From Nodosilinea sp. FACHB-131 (GTDB lineage: Bacteria; Cyanobacteriota; Cyanobacteriia; Phormidesmidales; Phormidesmidaceae), in contig NZ_JACJOF010000012.1 in assembly GCF_014695395.1 (NCBI RefSeq), forward strand, positions 124,001-188,000: a DNA stretch of 64,000 nucleotides. The letters are read 5' to 3'. Positions 33,044 through 42,274 of the stretch are shown here, piece by piece. The position numbers and the translations under genes are program-made. Each line of letters begins with the position of its first letter. Position 1 is the stretch's first letter. The notes beneath the pieces are model-generated. The model made no database searches, was not told the DNA's origin, and saw only the letters and a program-made list of their open reading frames with translations.

Positions 33044-34348
33044 ATGGCTGTATCCCCGCCCAAATCTGCTAACGCTGACCTGGCGCTCACCACCGAGCAA
33101 GAGGTCGCTCTGGAGGCGCTGGACGCCTTTGTGCAGGGCACCGAGAAGCTGTATCTGCTAACAGGCTACGCGGGCACGGGCAAAACCACGCTGCTTCAGG
33201 TGTTTGTGAATGGGCTGCGCGATCGCGGTGACGATCGCCCCATTGTGCTCAGTGCCTTTAGCAACAAAGCCACCAAAGTATTGGCGGCGATGGCGGCCCA
33301 GTGGCGGCTAGACATTGACGCTATGACTTGCTGCAAGCTGCTGGGCCTGCGCCCGGTGATCGACGAAGAAAATGGCAAGCAGGTGTTTGCGATCGATCGC
33401 CAACAGGCCAGCCAGATCGATCGCTACCGCCTGGTGATCATCGATGAATGCTCGATGATCAACCAGGAACTGTGGGAGCTGCTGGTGAATGCCGTATCAA
33501 ACCTGTATCGGGGCACCCAGATTCTATTTGTGGGCGATTCAGCTCAGCTGCCGCCGGTCAACGAGCCCGAGTCGGCCTGCTTTCGCCAGATTATTCACCG
33601 ATCGCAGCTCACCGAGGTGGTGCGCTATGGCGGGGCGATCGGCGTCATTGCCGAAGACATTCGCCGCAACCTGGAGCGCGATGCCCTGCCCCAGTTTGCC
33701 AACGACACTAATGCCGACAACACCGAAGGCTGCTTTGTGCTGCCTCGCACGGCGTGGCACGACCTGTTGATTCGCGCCTTTACCAGCTCTGCCTACCAGA
33801 AAAACCCCGACCAGGTGCGCGCCTTAGCCTACACCAACCGTCGGGTGGCCCAGCTCAACCACACCATTCGAGCCGCCATCTATGGTCCCAACGCCAAGCG
33901 GTTTGTGCCCGGTGAGCGACTGATTGCCATTAATCCCTGTTTAGAAAAAGAGGCGATCGTGCTGCCCACCTCGGCTGAGTGTGAGGTGCTCAACATTGCC
34001 CGAGGTCGCGAGGGTGAATGGCCTCTATGGATGCTCGAAGTTGAAACCGAAACCGGCGACTACAAAACATTGCAGGTGCTGCATGAGTCGGGCCAGGCTG
34101 AGTTCAAAACCCGGCTCGACTTTCTCGCCAAAGAAAAGCGTTGGATGGAATTTTGGGATTTGCAGCAGCGCTTCCACGCTGTTGACTATGCCTATAGCCT
34201 AACCATCCACAAAAGCCAGGGGTCAACCTTTCAGGATGTGTTTGTGGACGTGCCATCGATGGTGGCCAACCGCAATGCGATCGAGCGCAACCAGCTCTGC
34301 TACGTCGCCTTCACCCGCGCCGCCAAACGGCTGTTTTTGTATCAGTAA
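33044..34348 (+). CDS. RecD/Dda-like ATP-dependent DNA helicase
   Basis: A 434-residue superfamily 1 helicase. Walker A is GYAGTGKTT (about residues 45-53), Walker B VIIDECSM, motif III VGDSAQLPPV. The C-terminal UvrD_C_2 region carries the late motifs YSLTIHKSQGSTFQDV and NQLCYVAFTRAAKRL. It is the size of phage T4 Dda and stand-alone RecD2-like helicases, without the long N-terminal extension of RecD. Likely role: 5' to 3' unwinding during repair or replication restart. It starts 67 bases after the doc gene, probably with its own promoter. Confidence 0.88.
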   Translation: MAVSPPKSANADLALTTEQEVALEALDAFVQGTEKLYLLTGYAGTGKTTLLQVFVNGLRDRGDDRPIVLSAFSNKATKVLAAMAAQWRLDIDAMTCCKLLGLRPVIDEENGKQVFAIDRQQASQIDRYRLVIIDECSMINQELWELLVNAVSNLYRGTQILFVGDSAQLPPVNEPESACFRQIIHRSQLTEVVRYGGAIGVIAEDIRRNLERDALPQFANDTNADNTEGCFVLPRTAWHDLLIRAFTSSAYQKNPDQVRALAYTNRRVAQLNHTIRAAIYGPNAKRFVPGERLIAINPCLEKEAIVLPTSAECEVLNIARGREGEWPLWMLEVETETGDYKTLQVLHESGQAEFKTRLDFLAKEKRWMEFWDLQQRFHAVDYAYSLTIHKSQGSTFQDVFVDVPSMVANRNAIERNQLCYVAFTRAAKRLFLYQ

Positions 34349-34436
34349 TCCCAACGTAGGGATGCCTCAACGGTGCGTTACGGCCTAGCGCAGCAGACTT
34401 TTGAGCCCAAACGGTTCTGCAGCCTAACAGCACCCT

Positions 34437-34457
34437 ATCCATCCACCCATCTACCCT
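34437..34457. repeat. Short CCATCCACCCATC tract, family 1
   Basis: A brief C-rich tract of CCATCCA/CCCATCTA units between the convergent helicase and DUF192 genes, related to the heptamer tracts at 35118-35172 and inside metH and rca. Confidence 0.45.
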
Positions 34458-35043
34458 ATTGCCCTAACTCCCTAATCACAACCTCATCCCCCACGGCTAA
34501 ACCCAGCTCGGCAGCGCGCCCGGCCCGCAGCTCAATCACCTGATCCACCAGCTGGCTGCCGGGGCCATAGGTCGGGCAAGGGTCAGCCGTGCAGGGGGGA
34601 GCCTCCGCGAGCCCCACGATCTGCCCCTGGTGGACAAACACCATATCCAGCGCCACCGGCACATTCTTCATCCAAAAACTCACCGGGCGCGATCGCCCCA
34701 TGGGAAACAGCATGCCGCGATCGTCGGGCAGCGCGTCGCGATACATCAGCCCCAGAGCCTGCTGCTGGGGGGTAGTCGCCACTTCTAGAAAGATCTCTTC
34801 GTCGCCCAGGGTCGTTACCGCTGTGACGGCAAGCTGTTGGCCGCGAGGGTCAACCATAGGGATTTCAGTAGCAGTCGGCGTCGATGGGGCATCGTCGGAG
34901 GTGGACGGGGGCTCAGTCACAGAGGGGGTTGGCCCGCACCCGGCTCCCAACACCAGAGCGCTGAGCACCAGGCTCAAGGCCATGCCCTGCCTCAGCCAAA
35001 GATAGAGCCGTTGGGGAGCCAAACCAGCAAAACGATAGGACAT
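34456..35043 (-). CDS. DUF192 lipoprotein
   Basis: A 195-residue protein. An N-terminal hydrophobic segment ends in the lipobox LGAGC, so it is probably a membrane-anchored lipoprotein. A Thr/Ser/Pro linker leads to a DUF192 domain (about 80-195): VATTPQQQALGLMYRDALPDDRGMLF, VSFWMKNVPVALDMVFV and IELRAGRAAELGLAVGDEV are the family signatures. The role of DUF192 is unknown; many members are exported. The ATG at 35043 is used; a GTG 30 bases upstream is the alternative. The spacer to nblR contains C-rich heptamers. Confidence 0.88.
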   Translation of the reverse strand: MSYRFAGLAPQRLYLWLRQGMALSLVLSALVLGAGCGPTPSVTEPPSTSDDAPSTPTATEIPMVDPRGQQLAVTAVTTLGDEEIFLEVATTPQQQALGLMYRDALPDDRGMLFPMGRSRPVSFWMKNVPVALDMVFVHQGQIVGLAEAPPCTADPCPTYGPGSQLVDQVIELRAGRAAELGLAVGDEVVIRELGQ

Positions 35044-35117
35044 GGAGAAACCAGGGAAAGCAACGGTGGGCACCCAACCAGGGCGTTAATATTCTAGTCG
35101 TTCACCCCGTAGATGTT

Positions 35118-35172
35118 TTCCCTCACCCATCCACCCGCCTACCCGTCACCCGCCTACCCACTCACCCACCGC
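35118..35172. repeat. C-rich heptamer tract, family 1
   Basis: Tandem CCCATCCA, CCCGCCTA, CCCGTCA, CCCACTCA-type units between the DUF192 and response-regulator genes (both reverse). This matches the short tandem repeat type known from cyanobacteria and is the intergenic counterpart of the tracts coding for linkers in rca and metH. Confidence 0.65.
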
Positions 35173-35868
35173 CTAACTCTCCCTCAACACATACCCCACG
35201 CCCCGCACGGTCTGAATTAGGCGCTTGTCGTCTTCGCCGTCAATTTTGAGGCGCAGATAGCGCACGTAGACCTCAATGACGTTCGACTCGCCCACAAAGT
35301 CGTAGCCCCAAACATTCTCAAGAATTTGCTCGCGGGGCAGCACCTCGCGGGGGTGTTCCATCATGTATTTGAGCAGCTCAAACTCTTTCATGGTCAGCTC
35401 GATGATGCGATCGCCCCGCAGCGCCTGGCGATTGTCCAAATCCAGCGTCAGGTCGCCAAAGCGCAGGTGCTCGACCTCCCCTGGGGCCGACTGTAGGTAA
35501 AGCTGCACAATTTTTAAGAAGGCGTCGGCCCGGTAGGGTTTGAGAAAGTAGTCATCGGCGCCGCATTCGAGGCAGGCTACCCGGTCTTCAAGGCTATCTT
35601 TAGCCATCAGCAGCACAATCGGCGACTTGATGCCCTGGTTGCGCAAGGTTTGGCAGAGCACCAGCCCCGACTCGCCCCCTAGCAAGCGATCGACCACAAT
35701 CAACGCCGGCTGGCTCTCAGTCGCTAGGGCCAGCCCCGCTTTAGCACTGCTGGCCACTACGGGGTGATAGCCAGACTCTTGGAGGTCAAACTCCATCTGG
35801 CGGGTTTGGCCCTCGTTGGTGCCCACCAGCAAAATGTGGGTGCCCTGATCGGCGATAGATGTGCCCAT
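35173..35868 (-). CDS. nblR: OmpR-type response regulator, NblR-like
   Basis: A 231-residue regulator with a receiver domain (about 1-125) and an OmpR/PhoB winged helix (135-231). The C-terminal half (TMKEFELLKYMMEHPREVL, VWGYDFVGESNVIEVYVRYLRLKI) closely follows cyanobacterial NblR, which controls phycobilisome breakdown under nutrient and light stress. The receiver is atypical: where most have a Glu/Asp pair at the end of the first strand it reads LLVGTN, while the acceptor-like Asp in IVVDRLL and the Lys in FLKPYR remain. NblR is known to work without normal phosphorylation. No histidine kinase gene is adjacent. Assignment to NblR rather than another RpaB-type regulator is by recollection of the family. 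Confidence 0.75.
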   Translation of the reverse strand: MGTSIADQGTHILLVGTNEGQTRQMEFDLQESGYHPVVASSAKAGLALATESQPALIVVDRLLGGESGLVLCQTLRNQGIKSPIVLLMAKDSLEDRVACLECGADDYFLKPYRADAFLKIVQLYLQSAPGEVEHLRFGDLTLDLDNRQALRGDRIIELTMKEFELLKYMMEHPREVLPREQILENVWGYDFVGESNVIEVYVRYLRLKIDGEDDKRLIQTVRGVGYVLRES

Positions 35869-36190
35869 AGGATTTAAACGTCTCAACGCCTGGGGCTTGG
35901 ATCAGCGGTTCATCGAGTTAGCGTTTTACAGACAGTGCTGCAAAGGATCGCGACTGATTATAGCGCGGCACTCTAGGCGGCACGGTGTTTGGAGTAATCA
36001 CTGCTGCTGCCGCTAGACCGATTACCGCTGAAAAATAGTATTAAGCCCCTATTTTTTCCCAATTTTCACCCTCTAAGTGCCTATTGTTACCGTTAGTAAC
36101 GGAGGCAAAATCCCTCACAAAATCTTCCCCTTGCTTCTCAATTGTGTGTGTTAGATTGGGCGTAATTTGCTGCTAGAACCTATATCACAC
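35869..36190. promoter_or_regulatory. Divergent spacer between nblR-like and protease genes
   Basis: About 320 bases serving two divergent genes. A palindrome, CCGTTAGTAACGG at 36090-36102, lies about 90 bases ahead of the protease start and could be an operator. AT-rich stretches around 36040-36080 may be promoter regions; no firm -10/-35 assignment. Confidence 0.3.
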
Positions 36191-37489
36191 ATGACATTTG
36201 CAAAGCGCGGACTGATTCTAGGTGCCACGGCCGTTGCTGTGGCGGCGGTAACTGTAACCGGCGCTGGGATTCACCTATCCCAAAGCAAAGCTTTCTTTGA
36301 AGAAAGCCCTAAGGAACTAATTGATCAAGTTTGGCAGCTGATTGACCGCAATTTCGTCGATGCCACCTTTAACCAAGTCGATTGGGATGCGGTGCGGACA
36401 GACTACCTGGGGCGGAACTATGCCGACCAGGAAGAAGCCTATGGCGCCATCCGCGAGATGCTAGAAAAGCTAGAGGATCCCTACACCCGCTTCATGGATC
36501 CTGAAGAGTTTCGCAGCATGCAGATTGACACCTCCGGCGAACTCACCGGGGTCGGTATTCAAATCTCTCAGGATGAAGAAAGCAAAGAAATAGTCGTCGT
36601 GGCTCCCATCGAAGACACCCCAGCCTTTGATGCGGGCATTCGTCCCAAGGACGTGATTTTGGCCATCGATGGCGAATCTACTGAGGGCATGGAGCTCAAC
36701 GACGCAGTCAGCAAAATTCGTGGCACCGTTGGCTCTGAGGTCAGCCTCACTGTTCGCCGGGGTGAAGAAGAACTGGATTTCTCTATGGTGCGCGCCCGCA
36801 TCGAAATTCATCCGGTGCGCTACAACGTGCAGGCTGGTCCTGAGGGTCAGGTGGGCTACATTCGCCTTAACCAATTCAGTGCCAACGCCGCCGAAGAAAT
36901 GGGCGCCGCCATTGAAGATCTTGAAGGTCAGGGGGTAACGGGCTATGTGCTCGACCTGCGCTCGAACCCCGGTGGGCTGCTGTACTCCAGCATTGACATC
37001 GCCCGTATGTGGATTGACAGCGGCATTATTGTGTCTACGGTCAATCGTCAGGGAGTGGCTGACGAAGAAACAGCCAATAGCCGTGCCCTGACCGATAAAC
37101 CTCTCGTGGTGCTGGTTGATGGCGGTTCGGCCAGCGCTAGCGAAATTTTGTCAGGGGCCCTGAGGGATAACGAGCGAGCTATTTTGGTGGGCACGCGCAC
37201 CTTTGGTAAAGGCCTAGTGCAGTCGGTGCGCAGCCTAGGCGATGGCTCCGGGGTGGCGATTACGGTGGCAAAATACCTCACCCCTGATGGCACCGACATC
37301 AATAAGCACGGCATTGAGCCCGATATTTCAATTGAGCTGACCGAAGAACAGCAGGAAGAACTCTCGACCAATCGTGAGGCTATTGGCACCGATGCCGACC
37401 CTCAATATGCGGCGGCCTTGGAAGCGTTAAGCACCGAAATTAAGGAAGCTCGCGCTGGCGACAGCGTCACGACGGCACCGGGCAACTAG
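36191..37489 (+). CDS. C-terminal processing peptidase (S41, CtpA/CtpB-like)
   Basis: A 432-residue serine protease. An N-terminal hydrophobic segment acts as signal or anchor. A PDZ domain follows (about 100-190, GVGIQISQDEESKEIVVVAPIEDTPAFDAG), then the S41 core with SNPGGLLYSSIDIA, the catalytic Ser in GGSASASEIL and the Lys in TFGKGLVQSV. Cyanobacteria have several such proteases; CtpA matures the D1 protein of photosystem II, while CtpB/CtpC have other targets. Which one this is cannot be decided here. It uses the ATG at 36191 and ends 31 bases before a strong terminator. Confidence 0.9.
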   Translation: MTFAKRGLILGATAVAVAAVTVTGAGIHLSQSKAFFEESPKELIDQVWQLIDRNFVDATFNQVDWDAVRTDYLGRNYADQEEAYGAIREMLEKLEDPYTRFMDPEEFRSMQIDTSGELTGVGIQISQDEESKEIVVVAPIEDTPAFDAGIRPKDVILAIDGESTEGMELNDAVSKIRGTVGSEVSLTVRRGEEELDFSMVRARIEIHPVRYNVQAGPEGQVGYIRLNQFSANAAEEMGAAIEDLEGQGVTGYVLDLRSNPGGLLYSSIDIARMWIDSGIIVSTVNRQGVADEETANSRALTDKPLVVLVDGGSASASEILSGALRDNERAILVGTRTFGKGLVQSVRSLGDGSGVAITVAKYLTPDGTDINKHGIEPDISIELTEEQQEELSTNREAIGTDADPQYAAALEALSTEIKEARAGDSVTTAPGN

Positions 37490-37520
37490 CCAAACAACCG
37501 GTTGACAACTCAACTACGCA

Positions 37521-37550
37521 AAGGTCTGGGCTACGGCTCAGACCTTTTTT
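37521..37550 (+). terminator. Rho-independent terminator after the protease gene
   Basis: AAGGTCTG and CAGACCTT form an 8-base stem around a GGCTACGGCT loop, followed by a T-run. It also covers the last codons of the convergent LapA-like gene. Confidence 0.85.
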
Positions 37551-37773
37551 GACGGCGAGGTGCTCGCAGGGGATTTCCGCCCAGCACCAGCAGTACCAGG
37601 GCGGCAGCTAGCATACCGGCAGCGACACAAAAGGCCAGCAGCACCCCAAAGGGAATGGCGATCGATTGCAGGGTCAGCAATTGAATGGAGACGGGGGTGG
37701 CGTTTTGCACGGCGATGATGGCGATCGCAATCACCCAGACCGCCGGTACCAGGGCAAACATAAATCTAATCAT
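37531..37773 (-). CDS. LapA-domain (DUF1049) small membrane protein
   Basis: An 80-residue protein with two hydrophobic helices (about 5-25 and 42-65) separated by QNATPVSIQLLTLQSIAIPFG, the LapA/DUF1049 signature, and a basic tail (PLRAPRRQKR). Such proteins sit in the inner membrane and are linked to lipopolysaccharide assembly in some bacteria; a role here is not shown. The ATG at 37773 is preferred to a TTG at 37821. It is divergent from rplI and its 3' end lies inside the terminator of the protease gene. Confidence 0.78.
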   Translation of the reverse strand: MIRFMFALVPAVWVIAIAIIAVQNATPVSIQLLTLQSIAIPFGVLLAFCVAAGMLAAALVLLVLGGNPLRAPRRQKRSEP

Positions 37774-37864
37774 GGGCCAGGATAGGTTGTGGGGCGACAG
37801 GGAAGGGTTGCCAAGAGACAACGCCTTTGGGTAGTATAGTCAACTGGGCTATACGAGAAAAATC

Positions 37865-38323
37865 ATGGCAAAACGGGTACAGGTAGTTCTCACAGAAGAT
37901 GTTCGCAAGCTGGGCTACAACGGCGACTTGGTAGATGTGGCCCCTGGCTATGCACGTAATTATCTTATCCCCAACGGGAAAGCGGTGCGCACTACCCCCG
38001 GCGTGCTGAAGCAGGTGGAGCGTCGGCGCGAGGCGCAAAAGCAGCGGCTGCTAGAGATTAAGCAAGAGGCTGAAGCGACTAAGACAGCGCTGACAACCAT
38101 CGGCATGTTCACCATTCAAAAGCCCGTGGGCGAAAACGAAGCCATCTTTGGTACCGTCACCTCTGGCGATGTGGCTGACGTGATCAAGTCGCTGGCGGAC
38201 AAAGAAGTCGATCGCCGCGATATTTCGCTACCCGACATCAACAAGCTGGGCGAATACCAGGCCGAGGTGAAGCTACATCCTGAAGTGACTGCTGTCGTCA
38301 ACCTGCGGGTAGTTGCCGAATAA
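37865..38323 (+). CDS. rplI: 50S ribosomal protein bL9
   Basis: A 152-residue full-length bL9: N-terminal rRNA-binding domain with [32 protein letters not shown], a long central helix ([23 protein letters not shown]) and a C-terminal domain ending in VVNLRVVAE. It binds 23S rRNA near the L1 stalk and helps keep the reading frame. A strong terminator follows. A DnaB helicase gene, often next to rplI, is not present; dnaG is the next gene instead. Confidence 0.97.
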   Translation: MAKRVQVVLTEDVRKLGYNGDLVDVAPGYARNYLIPNGKAVRTTPGVLKQVERRREAQKQRLLEIKQEAEATKTALTTIGMFTIQKPVGENEAIFGTVTSGDVADVIKSLADKEVDRRDISLPDINKLGEYQAEVKLHPEVTAVVNLRVVAE

Positions 38324-38373
38324 ACCGCGCTGATCTCCTGCTTGGCAGACTACAGGACATACAGTATTGAATC

Positions 38374-38419
38374 AAAATCGCCGTTGGGGACGCTTAAACG
38401 CCTCCAGCGGCGATTTTTT
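38374..38419 (+). terminator. Rho-independent terminator after rplI
   Basis: AAAATCGCCG pairs with CGGCGATTTT, with extra GGGG/CC pairing inside and a run of six T at the end. It separates rplI from dnaG. Confidence 0.88.
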
Positions 38420-38580
38420 GTTAACAGGGTAGCTGCGGCCGACCTAAATTTTCCTGTCATAAATTAGAAGTACTACCAAGCAAATGGTTGATGGCTGATT
38501 TCTGAACACCATGGGCTACAATCAAGCCACGACCCAACATGTAGTGGTCCTCCTCCCGGCCACCGCGCAGTCTCAACACT

Positions 38581-40524
38581 ATGGATACCCCTCGCCTCCA
38601 CCCCGACACTATCGAAGCTGTGCGCGATCGCGCCGATATTGTCGATGTGGTCTCCCAGCATGTGGTGCTGAAAAAGCAGGGCAAAGATTTTGTTGGCCTC
38701 TGTCCCTTCCACGAAGATAAGTCGCCCAGCTTTAGCGTCAGCCCCGGTAAGCAGTTTTACTATTGCTTTTCCTGCGGGGCGGGGGGCAATGCCTTTAAGT
38801 TCTTGATGGAGTTGAACAAGCGCTCCTTTGCCGATGTGGTGCTCGATCTAGCCCAGCGCTACCAGGTGCCGGTCACCACCCTGGAACCCGCAAAACGCCA
38901 AGAGCTTCAGCGGCAGCTCACCCTGCGGGAGCAGCTCTACGAAATTTTGGCGCTGACGGCTAGATTTTATGAGCACGCCCTCCAGCAGATCGACGGGGCC
39001 ACGGCCCTGGCCTACCTCTACGAGCGGGGCCTGAATGACGCTACCATTCAGCAGTTTCAGCTGGGGTTTGCGCCGGGGGGGTGGCAGACCCTCTACGGCT
39101 ACCTGATTGAGCAAAAGCACTACCCCGTCGAGCTAGTGGAAAAGGCGGGGCTGATTGTGCCTCGCCAAAAGGGGGATGGTTACTACGATCGCTTCCGCGA
39201 TCGCCTGATGATTCCCATTCGCGATGGGCAGAGCCGAGTGATTGGCTTTGGCGGCCGCGCCCTGGGCGACGAAAAGCCTAAATACCTCAACTCGCCCGAT
39301 ACTGAGCTGTTTGACAAGGGCAAGACCCTGTATGGACTGGATTTGGCTCGGGCGGCGATCGCCAAAGACGACTGCGCTATTGTTGTCGAAGGCTACTTTG
39401 ACGTTATTGCCCTCCACGCTGCTGGGCTAGAAAACTCTGTCGCTGCCCTGGGCACGGCCCTGAATGCAGCCCAGGTGCGCCAACTGCTGCGCTACACCGA
39501 GTCCAAGCAAATTTTGCTCAACTTTGACGCCGATGCTGCCGGAGTCAAGGCCGCTCAACGGGCGATCGGCGAAGTTGAGGAGATGGCCTACCGGGGCGAC
39601 GTGCAGCTGCGGGTGCTCAACATTCCCGACGGCAAGGATCCCGACGAGTTTTTGCGGCACCACAGCGCCGCTGCCTACCGAGATCTGATTGAGGCCGCCC
39701 CGCTCTGGATTGACTGGCAGATCAACAACCTAATTGGTGGCAAAGATCTGCGTCAGGCCGACCAGTTTCAGCAGACCAGCCAGGCGGTGGTCAAGTTGCT
39801 CAGCGACATTGCTAACGCCGACACTCGCACCCACTATGTGCGCTACTGTGCCGAAATCTTTAGCAACGGCGACAGCCGCCTGGTGCCCTTACTCGCTGAA
39901 AACCTTGTCACCCAGGTGCGTCGTCAGCGTCGCACCACCTCCTCGGAAGCCCCCCAGCGATCGGCTCCGGCCACCACCCCTAGCGCCAGTTCCCTAGAAC
40001 AGGCCGAGGCTGCCATCTTGCGTATTTTTCTCCATGATGCGGCCTACCGCGACGAAATTCGTCAGGTGCTCGAAGACCGCGACCTGCAATTTAGCTACTC
40101 TCACCACCGGGCCCTGTGGCGTCAGATGCAGCGACTGCTCGCTGAAGTTGACGATCCCAGAGTTGATCTGGTCAACCTATTACGCAATCAACTCGCCGAT
40201 ACTGGCCTGGCCACCACGCCCCTACAAGCCCTGCTGCACCTCAGCGAAAAGACCAAACGCGACGTAATCCGTGCCTCCCTAATCGTTCGTGCTGCCGCCG
40301 CCTGCATGGAAAAGAACCTCTGCGAAAAGCGCTACCGCCACTTTCTCGCCCTATGGGAAAAGACTGACTGCACCACCGCCCCCGAGCAGTTCGCTGAATA
40401 CCAGCGCCAAATTTACGCCGAAAAACGCCGGATTGAAGCTTTAGAGAAAGATCGCCAGGTCAGCTTTGAAGACTTAGCCACTATGCCCTGGATCGGTGAG
40501 CAATACGATTCTCTCGATCGGTAG
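38581..40524 (+). CDS. dnaG: DNA primase (DnaG)
   Basis: A 647-residue primase that makes RNA primers at the replication fork. The N-terminal CHC2 zinc-binding domain shows CPFHEDKSPSFSVSP and YYCFSCGAGG (residues about 40-67). The catalytic core has GFGGRALGDEKPKYLNSP and the TOPRIM motifs IVVEGYFDVIAL and LNFDADAAG. After a variable Thr/Pro/Ser linker (about 450-475) comes the helical C-terminal region for DnaB binding. Length is normal. An HIP1-rich, otherwise compact gene. Confidence 0.97.
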   Translation: MDTPRLHPDTIEAVRDRADIVDVVSQHVVLKKQGKDFVGLCPFHEDKSPSFSVSPGKQFYYCFSCGAGGNAFKFLMELNKRSFADVVLDLAQRYQVPVTTLEPAKRQELQRQLTLREQLYEILALTARFYEHALQQIDGATALAYLYERGLNDATIQQFQLGFAPGGWQTLYGYLIEQKHYPVELVEKAGLIVPRQKGDGYYDRFRDRLMIPIRDGQSRVIGFGGRALGDEKPKYLNSPDTELFDKGKTLYGLDLARAAIAKDDCAIVVEGYFDVIALHAAGLENSVAALGTALNAAQVRQLLRYTESKQILLNFDADAAGVKAAQRAIGEVEEMAYRGDVQLRVLNIPDGKDPDEFLRHHSAAAYRDLIEAAPLWIDWQINNLIGGKDLRQADQFQQTSQAVVKLLSDIANADTRTHYVRYCAEIFSNGDSRLVPLLAENLVTQVRRQRRTTSSEAPQRSAPATTPSASSLEQAEAAILRIFLHDAAYRDEIRQVLEDRDLQFSYSHHRALWRQMQRLLAEVDDPRVDLVNLLRNQLADTGLATTPLQALLHLSEKTKRDVIRASLIVRAAAACMEKNLCEKRYRHFLALWEKTDCTTAPEQFAEYQRQIYAEKRRIEALEKDRQVSFEDLATMPWIGEQYDSLDR

Positions 40525-40881
40525 CCCCAGGGTTGATGGTGGGCAGTGCCCACCCTACAGTGCTTCAAGCCGAGTGATGTGAAACGACAGGGTTTGTGCT
40601 TTCCCTAAGCCCGTCGGCAGAACAGGGGTTTAAACCGATGGTCGGCCAATCTTTTCCGTGAGGACAAGGACGACGGAACGTCCTTGTCGTAGGCCGAAGG
40701 GCGCGCGAAGCTGGCGGTCTGGGGCCATTTCGCTGGCCCCAGCGGCAGATCTGGCTTTGAACCCAATTGTGCGCTGCTACCACTACGCGATCGCCCAAGT
40801 CCAGCGGTGAGCATTGCCCACCCTACGCCTACTCGCCGCCGAGCGCTATCCTAAACAGAGTTTCTGATAAACAGCACACCC
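40525..40881. other. Hairpin-rich spacer between dnaG and the monooxygenase gene
   Basis: Holds two copies (one whole, one half) of the GTGGGCA/TGCCCAC palindrome (40538-40554 and about 40810-40827) flanking two strong hairpins: GACAAGGACG (40663-40672) with CGTCCTTGTC (40679-40688), and CTGGGGCC (40719-40726) with GGCCCCAG (40735-40742). No protein frame here is convincing. It could be a small mobile element without genes or a structured RNA. Confidence 0.45.
40538..40554. repeat. GGTGGGCA-G-TGCCCACC palindrome
   Basis: A perfect 8-base inverted repeat around a single G, continuing into CCTAC on the right. The same element, with C at the centre, is at 53223-53239 upstream of metH, and a half copy (GCATTGCCCACCCTAC) is near 40811-40826. 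Confidence 0.75.
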
Positions 40882-42111
40882 ATGCCCAAAGTGGTCATTG
40901 CTGGTGCTGGCCCCACTGGAACGACCTTGGCCCTCCTCTTGGCTCGGCAAGGCATCCCCGTCACCCTGGTGGAAGCCGCCCGCGACTTTCAGCGCCAGTT
41001 TCGCGGCGAGGGGCTAATGCCCAGCGGCCTCGATGCTCTCACCCAAATGGGCCTAGATTCACTGCTACAGACAGTTCCCCATCGCCCCCTCAGCGCTTGG
41101 GAATTTTGGCTCAACGATCGCCGCCTGTTTCGCGCCGACGAGCCTTTAGGTTCAGCCCGCCCCTGCACCCTAGTTTCTCAACCGCCACTGCTAGAAGCCC
41201 TAGTGCAGACCGCCCAACGCGAGCCCAATTTCGAGTGGATATCCGGAACAGCGGTCAAGGATCTGCTCTGGCAAACCGTCGGCGAAGCTTCCCAAAGCGG
41301 AAATCGTGTCACCGGCATCCAACTCGCCGATGGCCGCACTATAGATGCTGACCTGATAATTGGAGCTGATGGTCGCGCCTCCGCAATTCGCCAAAAAGCC
41401 GGGCTTACCCTAGAAACCCAGCCTAAAAGTATCGATGTGCTCTGGTTTAAGTTGCCAGCACCGCTCGGCTATGAGGCCGACAATCGCTTCTGCACTGTGG
41501 TGAAAAAGGGACGAGTCTTCAGCCTCTTTCACGGAGCAGAAGAGGGCAAACTGCACCTGGCCTGGGCGATCGCACCCAACGAACCCACCGAGCAAAAAGA
41601 TTGGGCCAAGACCTTTGCCGCCCTCGTACCGCCCGAGTTCGTAGAACACTTTCAATCCGCAAAAGACAACATCTCGCCCCCTATGCGCCTCTCAGTGCTG
41701 GTCGGGCGCTGCCCCCGCTGGCACCGCCCGGGCCTACTGCTGCTGGGCGACGCCGCTCACCCCATGTCGCCCGTGCGTGCCCAGGGCATTAATTTGGCGC
41801 TCAGGGATGCGATCGCAGCCGCCAACCACCTAATCCCGGTACTCAGAACCGCCGATGCGTCAGCACCAGACCCCATCGCTCTCGATCGCGCTTTAGCCTG
41901 CATCCAAGCCGAGCGCGAGCCTGAAATCATTCAGGCCCAAAAGCTTCAGGCCCACGAAGCCAGCCGGGGAGAACTACTGCGCCGCTTTGGAGTTTTACGT
42001 CAGGGGCTCAGCACCTTCTCCCCCATCCTTGGCCCTGTGGTCAAACAAGTCTGGACCCAGCAACAGCGACCACTGCGCGAGGGAATGACCACAGTGCGGC
42101 TACAAGCCTAG
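40882..42111 (+). CDS. FAD-dependent aromatic-type monooxygenase
   Basis: A 409-residue flavoprotein of the PHBH/UbiH-like class A group. The GxGxxG loop is VVIAGAGPTGTTLALLLARQG at the N-terminus, the DG motif is LIIGADGRASAIRQKAG, and the GD motif is LLLLGDAAHPMSPVRAQGINLALRDA. Such enzymes hydroxylate aromatic rings with NAD(P)H and oxygen; the C-terminal region that sets specificity is not diagnostic. It stands alone; a ubiquinone-like function is unlikely because cyanobacteria use plastoquinone, but it could serve a related or detoxifying reaction. Confidence 0.88.
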   Translation: MPKVVIAGAGPTGTTLALLLARQGIPVTLVEAARDFQRQFRGEGLMPSGLDALTQMGLDSLLQTVPHRPLSAWEFWLNDRRLFRADEPLGSARPCTLVSQPPLLEALVQTAQREPNFEWISGTAVKDLLWQTVGEASQSGNRVTGIQLADGRTIDADLIIGADGRASAIRQKAGLTLETQPKSIDVLWFKLPAPLGYEADNRFCTVVKKGRVFSLFHGAEEGKLHLAWAIAPNEPTEQKDWAKTFAALVPPEFVEHFQSAKDNISPPMRLSVLVGRCPRWHRPGLLLLGDAAHPMSPVRAQGINLALRDAIAAANHLIPVLRTADASAPDPIALDRALACIQAEREPEIIQAQKLQAHEASRGELLRRFGVLRQGLSTFSPILGPVVKQVWTQQQRPLREGMTTVRLQA

Positions 42112-42274
42112 CGAAACCCCACTGCCTCCAACAAGATTGGAAGGGAGTTGCTGCGATCGCCCCAGCAATTTGCAAAAGCCCGCTGCTGTTTACTAAAGAA
42201 TAGGTTAACAGCAGTGGGCAGAGCCGCTGGATTAGGTGATTTAGTTAGAACACTTTGACAAGCGGAATTCTTTG

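Noticed and set aside
40767-41351. Forward frame of 194 codons overlapping the monooxygenase start
   Set aside because: Pro/Ser/Arg-rich shadow of the flavoprotein frame, which has clear FAD motifs.
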